Origin: Viscum album
Taxonomy: Eukaryota; Streptophyta; Magnoliopsida; Santalales; Viscaceae
Assembly: GCA_963277665.1 (NCBI GenBank)
Contig: OY728136.1
Span: 801,933,123 to 801,997,122 of the forward strand
Length of the DNA stretch: 64,000 bases
Reading direction: 5' to 3'
Part shown: positions 14,273 through 25,779 of the stretch, piece after piece
How positions within the stretch are numbered: the stretch's first letter is position 1
Layout: the number at the start of each line of letters is the position of its first letter
Notes under the pieces: generated by a model
Databases searched by the model: none
Told to the model about the DNA's origin: nothing
Seen by the model: only the letters and a program-made list of their open reading frames with translations
Made by a program: the position numbers and the translations under genes

Positions 14273-16102
14273 TGTCTTGAAAATGATGTTTCTAAGTGGT
14301 TCCATGTGGGTGGAATTTTAATATGTTGACCCTATAGAGGGTTCTTGCTATATTATGTATTGATGACTTAAGAGGTCTCCTTAGAACCCGAATATATCAT
14401 CTGAGCCTTATATAGCCATAGTAAAAAAGAAAGACTGTTCACTTGAGACTATGATATATGATTTGATAGATGATTTTTTGTGGTTGGTGAATGAACGTTA
14501 TAATCTACTATTTAGGAAATGTTATTAGGGTAGGGGTCACATCCTTTATGATTGTAACTGTAATTCCCATTGTGGTTATGTGGGATTTAGTCATTTTGTG
14601 AAAATGGATTTCCTCCTACTAGACTTGTAGATTCTAACATCAGTACTGGTGATATTATATTTATATGATATTCTCTAAGGATATTGATGATGATCTTCAT
14701 TAAATATTATTTCCTTGGTCAATCCCATTTTCATTCCATATTAATTTCTATATGGAAATCCCATAATGATGATATTTGGACATCTTGTCTATTTGATTAC
14801 ATTTGAATTTCAATATTGAATCACATTTTGGCATGATATAGTCTTTTATAAAACGTTATCTTATTAATGGTCCATGGTCTAGATACAACTTCATTTCCAA
14901 GCCCCCTATAAATATGCATTATTTTTTGTATAATTTGTATTCCCTATTTCATCCCTCTAGGAATCATTTCTTTCACATCCAATTACTTGACTACTGGACT
15001 AGGTATATATTATAATAGTTATCATTGTATCTTAGAGACACTCCTATATTACCCAATGTGGGTGTATTTGATTATATTATTAATGCTCAAACCTTATGAT
15101 TGATGATAGTTTATTTATTTATTCCTCTACAGTTTTTTATATATTCAAACGAGCATGTCAAATGCATATACACTCTGTTTATTATTCTAAAACTTGGTGG
15201 AATTTTTTATTTACATACCATGTGATACACAAAACCAAAACAAGATAACATCGTAGATGGGTAACAGATAATACATCATGGATTTTGAGTTTAGGTTTGG
15301 ATGAATCCATCGAATATATTGTTCTGTTAAATTGATTACAATGTTAAAAGAGATAGAATATATATTCTTCAAAGATGTATATAGAGCCATATAATTTATT
15401 TATTAATTTATTTTGGTACACAAGATATTCCCAGTAAGTGGTTATTTGGTATTAAATAGCATGAATATGAGTTTTTATGAATGTATTCTTCTATATATTT
15501 ATTTGATAGAACATGTCATTTTTATTACTTCTATATATTTTGACTGACTATAATTTTTCGTGGATGATATTTAGTTTATTTTCACTACTATTACTACACT
15601 TATATGGTTTTATAGTCTATACATGATACTAACCTACATTACCACTTAATATCAGCATCCTCTAGATTATGGGGTGGAATAACTACGGTCCATATAATGT
15701 CTTCTCTGCACTTGTTACAGTCGGTGTCTGTGAAAATAGGGTGATATTATAGAGTTGAATCATAGTATGTTTATAATGTTCTCATACAATCTGGATATAA
15801 TATATCTGTAATAGATGTGGGTTATATATTTTTATGGAAATTAAACTAGTGCATTTTGAATACCATTACGGATATGATGTCAAAATTAACGGAGATATGG
15901 TATTCTAGTTGTAGGATTTTGATATTACTATAATGAACATGACAGTAGTAGAATAGAGTTGATGGTTATGTTTTTAAATTTCAAATCTATACAAGAAGTC
16001 ACATATCATGTTACTAAATATTTTAGTATTATTTGAAAGCTAGACATATACATTAATTTCACATTAAATTTAAAAACAATGTATATAACATATTATTTTC
16101 CT
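14273..16102. other. Unassigned, possibly decayed retroelement
   Basis: Slightly less AT-rich than its surroundings, with scattered plus-strand fragments: a possible knuckle CNSHCGYVGFSHF near 14560, FFVDDI near 15560 and NRVDGYVFKF near 15955. The spacing between them is not consistent enough to name an element. Confidence 0.25.
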
Positions 16103-17991
16103 TGATAACACCACAGTCCCCTATATAATATCACAACATATCATTCATAAAACCCTTCCTGATGTCCTATATAATTGAAACATAAAAAATTAGTGATCTT
16201 AGATATAGAGTAAAGGTATTAATAATGTGAAATATAAATATATTATAAATATTTTTTCCAAAACAAATGATGATAAAATAATGCAATATGAATAATCAAA
16301 TGAGCTAGAAACTAAAACATGGATATCATAACAACCCAAATAATCACATGGACATAAATATCTAATTTCATTAGTAATGATTGAATAATGGAAGACATAT
16401 GAAACATACTATTAAGGCCTAAACCAAGACATCTAACTATCACATCATGTCATTGTGCTTTAATAACTATATAAATGGGTAAGTCTACAACCAAGACACA
16501 ATCTAGTTTTTCTGATGATTTATATCGATGTATCGAGGGGAAATTGAAATCCCAAAAAAGCATACTATTTGAATGAATTCCTTATATGAATGTTCGAAAA
16601 CATAACAAATGTAATAATTCCTAATGAATACCCTGGAAATGAAACATTAATATTTTCACTTTATTATAAACCATCCACTATAATATGGTGAGTGGAATCA
16701 AATTAGTACAACCCTTCTAAAAATTATCATTAAACATTAAGAAATATAAAATTATATTACCATTATAAAATATAAAAATTTTATCATAAGTAAAATAATT
16801 GGTTTTTTATGATCCTTATAAATATTAAAAGAAATTATTAAAAACATTAATGAGGAAAATAAACTTTTCACAATGAAAATAACATTTAAAAACTAAAAAT
16901 TAACATAAAATTCGAAAGAATATTTTATTAAAAAAAATAAATAAATCTTGTAGATGAGGTTTAAAGAAATTTATATTCTTGATGGTGGGAAATTTTGTTC
17001 ATACTATATACGTTAAAATGAATATTATTTTCATATATTTTTTAATATGAAAATAAAACATTGTTTAGAGAAAAAATAAAGATTTATTTTCAAAAAAATT
17101 TGTAAAATGAAATTAATTTATAAAATGTTAATTAGTAAATAATTTGGGATATATTTAATACATTATTAAAAATATTTTATAGAACGATTGATATGTAAGG
17201 ACAATGATTTTAAACCGAAGAGAGAAATAAAGTCATATTGTTTTTAAAAAAAAGCATTAATATTATGTATCATATAAAATAAAATCGTATTATTAAATTA
17301 ATATTTAATAAATAACCATAGGATAATAAAATTCATTTGTTAAATATATAAATATCCAACAATTTCCCAAGAGATACTCAAACGCAGAAAATGTCGAATA
17401 ATGATGCGGTATTGAATTAAACCCTTTCAACATTGGTAACATCTCAATTGTATGTCCCATGAAGGAAATAAATTAAAACTAATATTTAAATATCATTAAG
17501 AAATTTAGATTCGTGATATTAAAAATTGGATGGTAATAACATAAACCAATAAAAATAAATATTTGGGTAATATGGCATTTGTCTTAGAAATATAAAATTG
17601 AGATGACAAATCCATTCCTCATGTCAGTCGTCCTTCGAACATGTCTGAACGTCATATAAAAAAATATAGATATATAATTAATATATTAAATAAACATAAT
17701 CTTATATATATCATACCATATAATATAAACTTATAATAAGTAATCTCGATGATTTTTTATAAAATTTAATGGTCATAGTAACAACTGCAGCATCATTCAT
17801 GTTTTTTATTTGTTCAATAATTTCGGTCCATTTATTTTATCATTATTCTGTCATATCCCAATTGATATTCATATTATAAAATACCATATATTTCTAGTAT
17901 ATTTATACTTCTAGTCATCTCTTAACCTTATATATAGGAGAAATAATTAAATCATTCATCGAGAGAGTAGGTCTGACATAAAATTGAATAC
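16103..17991 (-). repeat. Element E: minus-strand long LTR, U5 part (split by element A)
   Basis: 16330-16490 aligns with the U5 of element B near 42240-42430: CCAAGACAT... then CATGTCATTGTGC... and AACTATATAAATGGG against CCAAGACAC, CATGAGACC and AGCTGTAACGGG. It stops where element A begins and resumes at 31545. The lower edge (near a TGATAACACCACAGTCCCC stretch) is approximate. Confidence 0.5.
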
Positions 17992-20072
17992 TGTAACACC
18001 CCAAGCTTCCATGGTATGCTTTTCTTTGAATAATACAATAGCGTGTGTTGTATGCAACACGAAGTTCAAGCGCATAATGACTTTCAAAACTAGCCGTTCA
18101 AAAGTGGTTATGAATAGTATTAACAAAATTTTAAATTTTATATTATAATTATAATTTTATAATCCATATTATGAGTTTCTAAGACATAATTTAAGAACAA
18201 ATTCATTTTTTTCAGATAAAAGAATTATTTTTCAAAAAATGCAATTTCACCGCCTTTTAATGAAAAAGCCTTTTTAAATCCAATATTTGAAACTTTTATA
18301 TACTCAATTTAGAAATATAAACTTCTTATGTACTATCTAGACATATGAATTTAGTTTCAATAATGTTTTTGTGTTTTTTGGATAACTTTCATAATTCGGT
18401 GAATAGTGAAAAATAATATATTTTAATTGAAAACAACTTTTTTAATCAAAATATGTTATAGTGTTAAATTATACATTTTAATGTGTTAGAATTATAAATA
18501 GATTATAATTTTACCATTTAATCCAATGATGGTCATTGTATGTAATTTCACTTTGAAATTAAACATAAAAAAGTGTCAATCATTTGTAGTTATTATTTCT
18601 TAAAAATACGCCTTTTGGTTTTCACAGTGGGAATTAATTTTAAATTATTAAAATAAACTTATATGTTTTGAATATGGTAAAATATACTTCATTATTGAAT
18701 TTGGAATATCAAAATTATCTTTGGGTAATTTTTTTTTATTTTTCTAAAAACATTTAATTTTTGAATAATAGTGAAAAAATGAGTTATTGGTTAAAGCCAT
18801 CTTTTTATTTAAATAATTACCTATTTTATTTAAATTTAATTTATTTCAAAATAGATACTTAATACCTATATAAGTTCAATTTAATTCATTGGTGTCAGTT
18901 TATAATAATTTTAGACATATAAAAATTTTATTAAACTTTTCACCGTCTTTTACCCACCTCCTAGGAGGATTTTCAAATTCACATAACATTTAATTTTACC
19001 ACTTCTGTGAGTGGAATTTCGAAAATCCTAGAGACATAGTTAATATCAAGGAGTAAAATTTTGTTCAATAAGATAAAAATAATTTTTGTTGAATAGTAAA
19101 TTTTGACTTTTTTTATCACTGTTAAAGGTAAATAGGGTAGTTCAAGGTAAAAAGAAAATCGTAATAATTCAAAATTACCTTAACACATGTCGTAACCTTA
19201 TTGGATGACTAATGGCCGACCATGGTCATATTTCAGTCTATTTTGGGACCCCATGGCGCCACAAGTAAGTAATAATGACACTTTATATTAATTAAGTTAA
19301 TGTAAATACAAAAATGACAAAAGCATATATCTTTTAGAAAAACAATTTTAAAATAGGGTTATACATAATATAAATTCGACTATAAATATTCATTATAAAG
19401 ATAACAATATTTCCTACATAATGGTATTTTATTTATAATTTTTAGAGACTAAATAATTAAATTTATTTATGACTCAATGATGATGTAGTATTTTTCATAT
19501 TAATGAATGAATCAAATAAATGTTGTTATAAAAGTTAAAATAAATATAATTTGAAAGTTTTGATAACATAAACGAATTTTATTTTTTAATATTACATTTT
19601 ATTCTTTCTTAAATTAATTTTATTTTAATTAATAAAGTATTTTAGATTTTAAAAAAATCATTTATTGAATAGTGTCAAAATTGATATAAATGAGTTTTGA
19701 AAAAAAATATAATATTATTATTTGATATTCTATTCGTAAAAATATATGGTTTGGCCAATGGACTTATATAATGATAGGTGTATAATTAATGAACCACTTT
19801 GGGGTCTCTTGTATGTATATCGTATGTTTATTAACTATATAATATAAAAATATAAAGTGACATGGTAAATGTCAAACTAATTAACTAACAGCTAAAACTA
19901 AATGATAAGGTTAATATAATGACCCGATCCTATCTAAAATCTATTGGTTGAAATTATTTCGACCCATATCCACCTTATAATTTTATGAATATAATTTTGA
20001 TCCATTACAATCCGAATATGAATTTATTGTAAAATAATACTTTATGTTTTTCCTAAAGAGCCCCTCCTCCCC

Positions 20073-20083
20073 TTAATAAAAGG
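20073..20083 (+). promoter_or_regulatory. TATA box, element A 5' LTR
   Basis: TTAATAAAAGG follows a C/T-rich run (CCCCTCCTCCCC). The 3' LTR copy is a cleaner TTATAAAAG at 29361, and B and D have equivalents at corresponding sites. Transcription would start about 30 bp downstream, near 20105-20115. Confidence 0.7.
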
Positions 20084-20214
20084 ACACCACTTCTAACCAA
20101 TTCATCACATCTTCAAAGCATTTTGGTTCGGCCCAAACTTGCCCAATTATTCTCTCAACTTCCTTAAATTCATCATAGAGGCCTTATTTTTATCAGAAAT
20201 CTGTCCTAAAGAGC

Positions 20215-20235
20215 CCTTTTGATCAAATCAAAAGG
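20215..20235 (+). promoter_or_regulatory. Perfect inverted repeat in leader, element A 5' LTR
   Basis: CCTTTTGAT and ATCAAAAGG are separated by 3 bases, giving a 9-bp perfect stem. It lies about 140 bp after the TATA box, so it would be in the RNA leader. The same stem is perfect in the other three long LTRs of A and B (29502, 44419, 51704), while the 3-base loop differs. Confidence 0.75.
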
Positions 20236-20419
20236 AAGGACCCGAAAAGGAGGTAATGTTTTCACCACCCTTTTTCAAGTTCCTTTCTTCTTCACCTTCT
20301 TCTGTCTTTGTTATTTCCATTCTAAAATAATAAATCCAGTATCTATTATATACTATTATTTTATTATAAATATGGTACAACCATATTCAGTATTCTATCC
20401 ATCCTTTGAATGACATGTC

Positions 20420-20655
20420 ACCATACGTGCGTATGTATGACCTACCGTCTCCACGTCATGGTGTAATTGTTATTCAATACATTATTATTTAGATGGGCAT
20501 AATAATGATGTGTAATTGATGTAAATAATAAATATAACATTATAATTATTCTTTAAATATGATATAACATCCAATTATATATTATTTTAATATCAAAATA
20601 ATGATATTGTCTCGTGTGCGTACGTACGTACTACCATCTCCATAAACGCGATGAG
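20420..20655 (+). promoter_or_regulatory. Paired GTACGTAC / GTCTCCACG modules, element A 5' LTR
   Basis: Copy 1 (20420-20460) has CATACGTGCGTATGTATG then CTACCGTCTCCACGTCATGG. Copy 2 (20611-20655) has CGTGTGCGTACGTACGTA then CTACCATCTCCATAAACGCG. Each is a self-complementary GTAC run followed by a conserved pyrimidine-rich box, and the copies are about 190 bp apart. CCACGTCA in copy 1 has an ACGT core like plant bZIP sites. Function unknown. Confidence 0.7.
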
Positions 20656-22264
20656 ATTCATTCTCCATCATATCCATTCATGTATAATTCTCATTTGATG
20701 ATTAAAAATAATGTTTGAGGACATGATATCTTTATTTATATGAATAAGATACAACCTATTCATAACAAACACGTCTTATGTAACAAAACATATAAAAGAA
20801 ACGAGTAAGTTAACAACCGAACCCAGGATAATACTAAGATATTATTATCAAATCAATGTTAAAAGATCATATATGATATCATATTAAGGTATAAGATTCA
20901 TGAATAATTTTATAACAATTATTTCACCATTATAAAGTAAGTTAACCTACCCCCAACCAAGGAAAAGTACAAGGTAAGGGTTTATTTCACAATCTCTTCA
21001 TTATCTAAGGTTATTTATATGTAATTATCTACTGGGACCTCTTTATCATCCACATCCAAGTTTCTTAAAAATGTATTTCAAAACATTCTTAATATTTTAC
21101 AGAATATGGGATAAAGAAATTTATCCCCTTGTTTAACTTTTTATAATATGTTTATAAAGGAATATTTATGTCATTTTCCAAACAAGGTCCTTTTTAAAAT
21201 TTTCAAAAAAAAATTAACGTAAGAATGACTTTTTTTAACTTATACGGTGGGTGCGGATATTTTCCACCATTGTAAAATCATAGAAGCTTCCCATAAAATC
21301 TTATAAGAATATTTTCAAATTATATGTTTTATTTTATAATTATGTGACTTTTAAATGATTTCTAATAAACAGATATTTCTATCAAATAGTTTTGATTTTA
21401 TCTATGTCAATATCCTTTGATGGATTTTAAGCTTATTAGAAGTTGATTTATTATGATACAAAACTTCCATATTATATTGAAGGTTTTGTGATATGTCTGA
21501 CTGTGGATATGTTATTTTTATACCATCATGGTTTGTGGATAATGTATTTACATTTTGTATGCTAGTTTTAATACCAATGTTTATATTATGTTTCAATATT
21601 TTCATATGAGAAATAAATTTGACTTAGTACGTGACGGGTGGAGCCCTCTATAGCTCATCAATGCATCAGTAAGTCTCAGGAGACAAACTAGTGTCTTGGA
21701 ACGAGGCCTTAACAAAATCATATTTGTAGTCTTGGCACGAGGCCTGGGCTACATGGTTATGATAGCCTGACATTATGCATTCCATTATTATGAAAGTGGT
21801 TATTGATATTTCATTTTGTTATTGGACTAGTATAATATCCATTTGAATGAGTAAATTTTATTATTTAATATTATTTCTGCCATATTATGTTTAAATTCAA
21901 GTTTAAAGGGATTTTATTTTAGTTATACATTGCCTTAAATGTTTCTTCTTATTTATGAATCTTTCTGCTATATTTTTATCCTTACTGGTCATTTGAGCTC
22001 ACCTCTTTTGATGTTTTATTTTTTTCCAAGATGTGAAGAAATATTATATGAATGACCTATAAGGATAGTATAAGGGGATATGAGAGTGGAGACAACATGT
22101 TGGTGTAGTATTCAATTTATGATGTATTGTAAACGTTATGAATTCATCTTGTTATTCCAAGTCTACTAAACTAATCGATCATTCGAGACTTGATTCCTTA
22201 TAATCATGCCAATGTATTAAAATAATGCATCGAATCTGGGTAACTTGGGTTGGGGTGTTTCAGT

Positions 22265-22276
22265 TGGCATCAGAGA
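22265..22276 (+). other. Primer-binding site, element A
   Basis: TGGCATCAGAGA, two bases after the LTR end, differs at two positions (4 and 12) from the usual plant TGGTATCAGAGC complementary to the 3' end of initiator tRNA-Met. It primes minus-strand DNA synthesis. Confidence 0.85.
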
Positions 22277-22764
22277 AGTTTAGTACAAACAATGGAAACT
22301 AGATTTAGATAAACTTTAATTATAGTACATTTACCTTATATGGACTTTGAGGATTAGTATAGAAGAACTTCCTAGAATATTGGTATTGTAGAGATTTTGT
22401 GAGTTTTTCGAGCAATACATCCCTGTCTGGATACGATCAGGTAGAGGCGGCTCTGGCACATATGTACCTATGGGTAAAACCCAAAAACACTGATTTCAGC
22501 TATACTCGAATGGGAACTGGTGCACAGAAACAGACCTTATTGCACTCTTGGTTATGATACTCGCTGGGGATATGCTAAGGATAATTCTCATTTTATTTAC
22601 AAACCATTTTGAAGGCTTTATGAGTATAAACTTTCCCAAAGAAAACATTTTTTTATGATTATGAAATATATCCCTAAATAGATCAATTTATGTTAAGTGT
22701 TTTACAAGTATGGAATTATGTATTTTGAATCATAAATTGATCTAGTTTATGCCATTTTTTAGAA

Positions 22765-23800
22765 ATGGCGCCTAGTGGAAGAAATTTAAACTGTATCAAT
22801 GAATGCACTCCATGTAAGGATTTCCCTCCTAATTATAGTGGAGCTATTAATGCAACTGGTGATGATCAACTAGTCACTGAAATGGGACAACTCATTCAGG
22901 TTAGGAATAATAACCGTACATGTATGGAGCACCCTGATTCGTAGCGTGGAGGATCAATGATAGATCACTTCATGTGGAAACAGCCAACAACATTCAATGG
23001 GAGTAAAAATTCATTAGTATTTATGCAATGGATAAATTTCTTAGAGAAAATATTCCATTCCTTGGGGAGTAGCAAAAGGGAAAAAGTTATTATGGAAGTT
23101 TACCGCCTCACTGGAGAAGCTGATCAATGATGGACTTTGATACAAAACACAATGGAAGATTATGAAGTATAAAATATGGAATGGAGGGATTTTAAAGATA
23201 TTTTATTAGAAAAATACTTTCTTTGTGACCATCGAGCAGATATGGAAAGGAAATTTATGAGTCTGAGACAAAATGAGGATGAGAATGTCGCAAAGTACGA
23301 GGCTAACATTACAAGGTTAGAGAGGTATGTTTCAGATTATATACGTAAACCAAGAAGTAATATTTATAGTTTCATTGATGGGTTAAAACCTTTTCTCTGT
23401 CGATCATTAGATTCACAAACCTTCTCATTGTACGAAGATATTTTCTCATGCGCTATCATGAAAGAAAAAGATTTCTGTATTTCTTACGACTTTAAAGAAA
23501 TGAAATATTAGAAGATATCTACTGATCAATGTAGGAATAGAAATAAGGGTAAGAAGGGAAAAGTTGAATATCCATCCTACAATAAATGTGGTATGAAACA
23601 CCCTGGTACATGTTATATGGGAATGGGAGTCTATTACAAGTGTGGTGAAAAAGGCCACCTAGCTTGTGATTGCAAGGGGAAGAAAGAAGCTACTGATGTT
23701 TAATGCTACCACTACAGGGAGATGGGACATTATGGAAATGAATGTCCTAAGCGTCAGGTGAAATTACCTCAGAAAAGTCCAAGGGATCAGGGCCAATCTT
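22765..23800 (+). pseudogene. Element A gag (capsid/nucleocapsid), nonsense-disrupted
   Basis: The start is the ATG at 22765 (MAPSGRN), about 500 bp after the PBS; it is in phase with all later gag segments. The capsid-like region holds QPTTFNGS and QWINFLEKIFHSLG (22981-23058), then EWRDFKDILLEKYF (23179), matching the retrotransposon gag core. The nucleocapsid has three knuckles near 23580-23750: NKCGMKHPGTC, YKCGEKGHLACDC (intact CCHC) and CYHYREMGHYGNECP (second Cys changed to Tyr). Premature stops lie at 22942, 23128, 23170, 23509 and 23701. No frameshift is seen in this part, so decay is by point mutation. Confidence 0.88.
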
Positions 23801-24200
23801 ATGTTATCACTACTGTTGAGTTAGATGCTCCGAAAGACGTGGTGGAAGGTAATTTAATGGTTTCATCAAGTTTAGACAATGTATTATTTAATTCTGGATC
23901 ATCGCATTGTTTCATATCTTCCCATTTTTCTATGAAAATTAGAAATTTCCAATTTTATTTAACAAGGGAGTTGCTAGTTAAAACTATTAAGGGAAGTATC
24001 ATTGCTATAATTTTCTGTGAATCAGTTTCCATTAGAGCACATAAATTTTCTTTTTCTACAGATCTCATCATCATAACCATGATTTAATTTGACATAATCC
24101 TCGGTATGGATTTTCTTTTCGACCATGATGCAAAAATTTATTATAATAAGAAGGAGGTTACTATTTTTGATGATGATGTTAAGGAACACCTTATCTTTCG
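23801..24200 (+). pseudogene. Element A aspartic protease, catalytic Asp changed
   Basis: In the same frame as gag. FNSGSSHCFIS at 23887-23919 is the protease active site where the family has D-S-G-[AS]-[ST]-H. Asn (AAT, 23890) replaces the catalytic Asp (GAT), a G-to-A change that would abolish cleavage of the polyprotein. DIILGMDFLFDHDA (24091-24130) matches the conserved VILGMDWL-x-x-H segment at the end of the domain. One stop (24085) interrupts it. Confidence 0.85.
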
Positions 24201-24309
24201 AGTGGAATCATCACCACCTAATTCTTACATCGATCCACCCCTAGTAGCTCAACTAAATTCAATTATTTGGGAGGAAGAGAATGAAATGACTGTGGGTGAG
24301 GAAAGGAAT

Positions 24310-25200
24310 GTTCAAATAGAGGATGTACCTATTGTGAGAGAATATGTTGATGTGTTTCCAAAAGATTTACCTAGACATCCTCTAGAATGAGAAATTGAGT
24401 TTTCCATTGATTTAATTCCTGGTTCAAGGCCTATATCAAAGACCCCTTATAGAATGGCCACTGTGGAATTAGTTGAACTAAATAAAAAACTAGAGGAATT
24501 GAGTAATAAGGGTTTTATTCTCCCTTGTGTTTCTCCATGGGGAGACCATTTCCTTTTTGTTAAAAATAAAGATGGATCTATGAGGTTATATAACGACAAA
24601 TGGAGATCAATGATATTACAATAAAGAACAAGTATCCCCTACCTCGCATTGATGATTTATTTGACCAACTGCATGGGGCTCAATAATTTAAAAAGATATT
24701 CCATCGATCTGGATAGCATCAGTTGTGTGTGAAGAAGGAAGGCATTCCGAAAACAGTATTTCGAACAACATACGGGCATTACGAGTTTATAGTAGCGCCC
24801 TTTGGATTGACTAATTAATCCCCTGTATTCATGTATCTAATGAATAGAGTTTTCAAGGAATACCTCAAAGATTTTTTGGTGGTATTTATTTATGATATCT
24901 TCATATACTCCAAAAGCTACTAAGATCATAAAAATCACTTGCGCATTATCCTGAATACTCTTAGAAGACATGAATTATATGGGATGTTTAGGAAGTGTGA
25001 ATTCCGGCTTCAAGAGATTTATTTTTGTGGCCATATTGTCTCTAAGGATGGAATTTTTATTGATCATTCTAAGAAAAGAGAAATCCAGGAATATCCAGCA
25101 CCTACGAGTATAACTAAGGTACATAGATTTATTGGTTTAGAAGGTTATTATCGACGTTTCGTCTAGAATTTCACCCGATTGGCTAACCCATTAACAAAGC
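24310..25200 (+). pseudogene. Element A reverse transcriptase
   Basis: VREYVDVFPKDLP (24334) opens the RT region, followed by [26 protein letters not shown] and, after a frameshift near 24600, [22 protein letters not shown] is at 24799. The catalytic box reads FIYD (24885-24896), where active enzymes have F/Y-I-D-D: the first Asp is Tyr (GAT to TAT), so polymerase activity is lost. The thumb segment has CGHIVSKDGI and IGLEGYYRRFV. In-frame stops lie near 24388, 24684, 24711, 24817, 24918 and 25164. Confidence 0.88.
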
Positions 25201-25690
25201 TCACACATAAAGGGGTTAAATTTGTTTGGACAAAAGAGTGTGAAGAATGTTTTGAAGACCTTTAGAGAAGATTAGTCAATGATCCAATATTGACTCTACC
25301 ATCGGGGAATGATGGGTTTGTTATTTATAGTGAGGCTTCAAAGAAAGGACTTGGTTGTGCCCTTATGCAGAATGATAGGGTTATTGCCTATACATCATGA
25401 AAACCGAAAATTCATGATCAAAACTATCCTACTCATCATCTTGAGTTAGCTGATATAATCATTGCTTTGAGGATATATTGACATTATCTCTATGGAACAA
25501 AATGTGAGATTTAAACTGATCATAAGAGTTTGAAGAATATGTTCTCACAGAAAGAACTAAACATGAGACAAAGGAGATGGCTTGAATTACTCAAGGATTA
25601 TGATTTCATGATACACTACCACCCGGGGAAGGGAAATAAGGTGGTCGATTCTTTGAGTAGAACGGATCATGGAGTTTTGAACAAGATGAG
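25201..25690 (+). pseudogene. Element A RNase H
   Basis: Same frame as the second half of RT. LTLPSGNDGFVIYSEAS then GLGCALMQNDRVIAY matches the gypsy RNase H start; the first catalytic Asp (Y-x-D-A-S) is Glu here. Then NYPTHHLELAD, HYLYGTKCEI, TDHKSLKNMF and HYHPGKGNKVVDSLSR follow in the usual order. The domain removes the RNA template during reverse transcription. Four in-frame stops (about 25264, 25399, 25480, 25513) disrupt it. Confidence 0.85.
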
Positions 25691-25779
25691 AGTTGAAAAG
25701 GATCCCATATACAAGGATATAGTGAAGATGGATTTGGGAACCACAATGGAAGGTGATACATCAATACTTTTTGAAATGG

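Larger units (their letters stand above)
17992..22262 (+). repeat. Element A 5' LTR
   Basis: It begins TGTAACACCCCAAG and ends GGGGTGTTTCA, directly before the PBS. It aligns along its whole length with 27266-31544. The TATA box at about +2080 divides U3 from a long R-U5. The second half holds the inverted repeat, paired modules and a duplicated GTCTTGG[CA]ACGAGGCC motif. Confidence 0.92.

Noticed and set aside
15430..15990. Copia RT/RNase H suggested by KWLFGIK, FFVDDI and VDGYVF on the plus strand
   Set aside because: The first two lie about 130 bp apart where RT needs several hundred, and the frames disagree. Chance matches cannot be excluded.
17955..17985. Third leader-module copy (CGAGAGAGTAGGTCTGAC) in element E
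   Set aside because: The pair at 31.71 and 31.90 kb already accounts for E at the correct spacing; this match is short.
20219..20413. A 64-codon open stretch in element A's LTR with a similar 65-codon one in B (51720-51523)
   Set aside because: It begins with TTG, is broken in A's 3' LTR, and its similarity is explained by LTR homology. No sign of coding constraint was visible.
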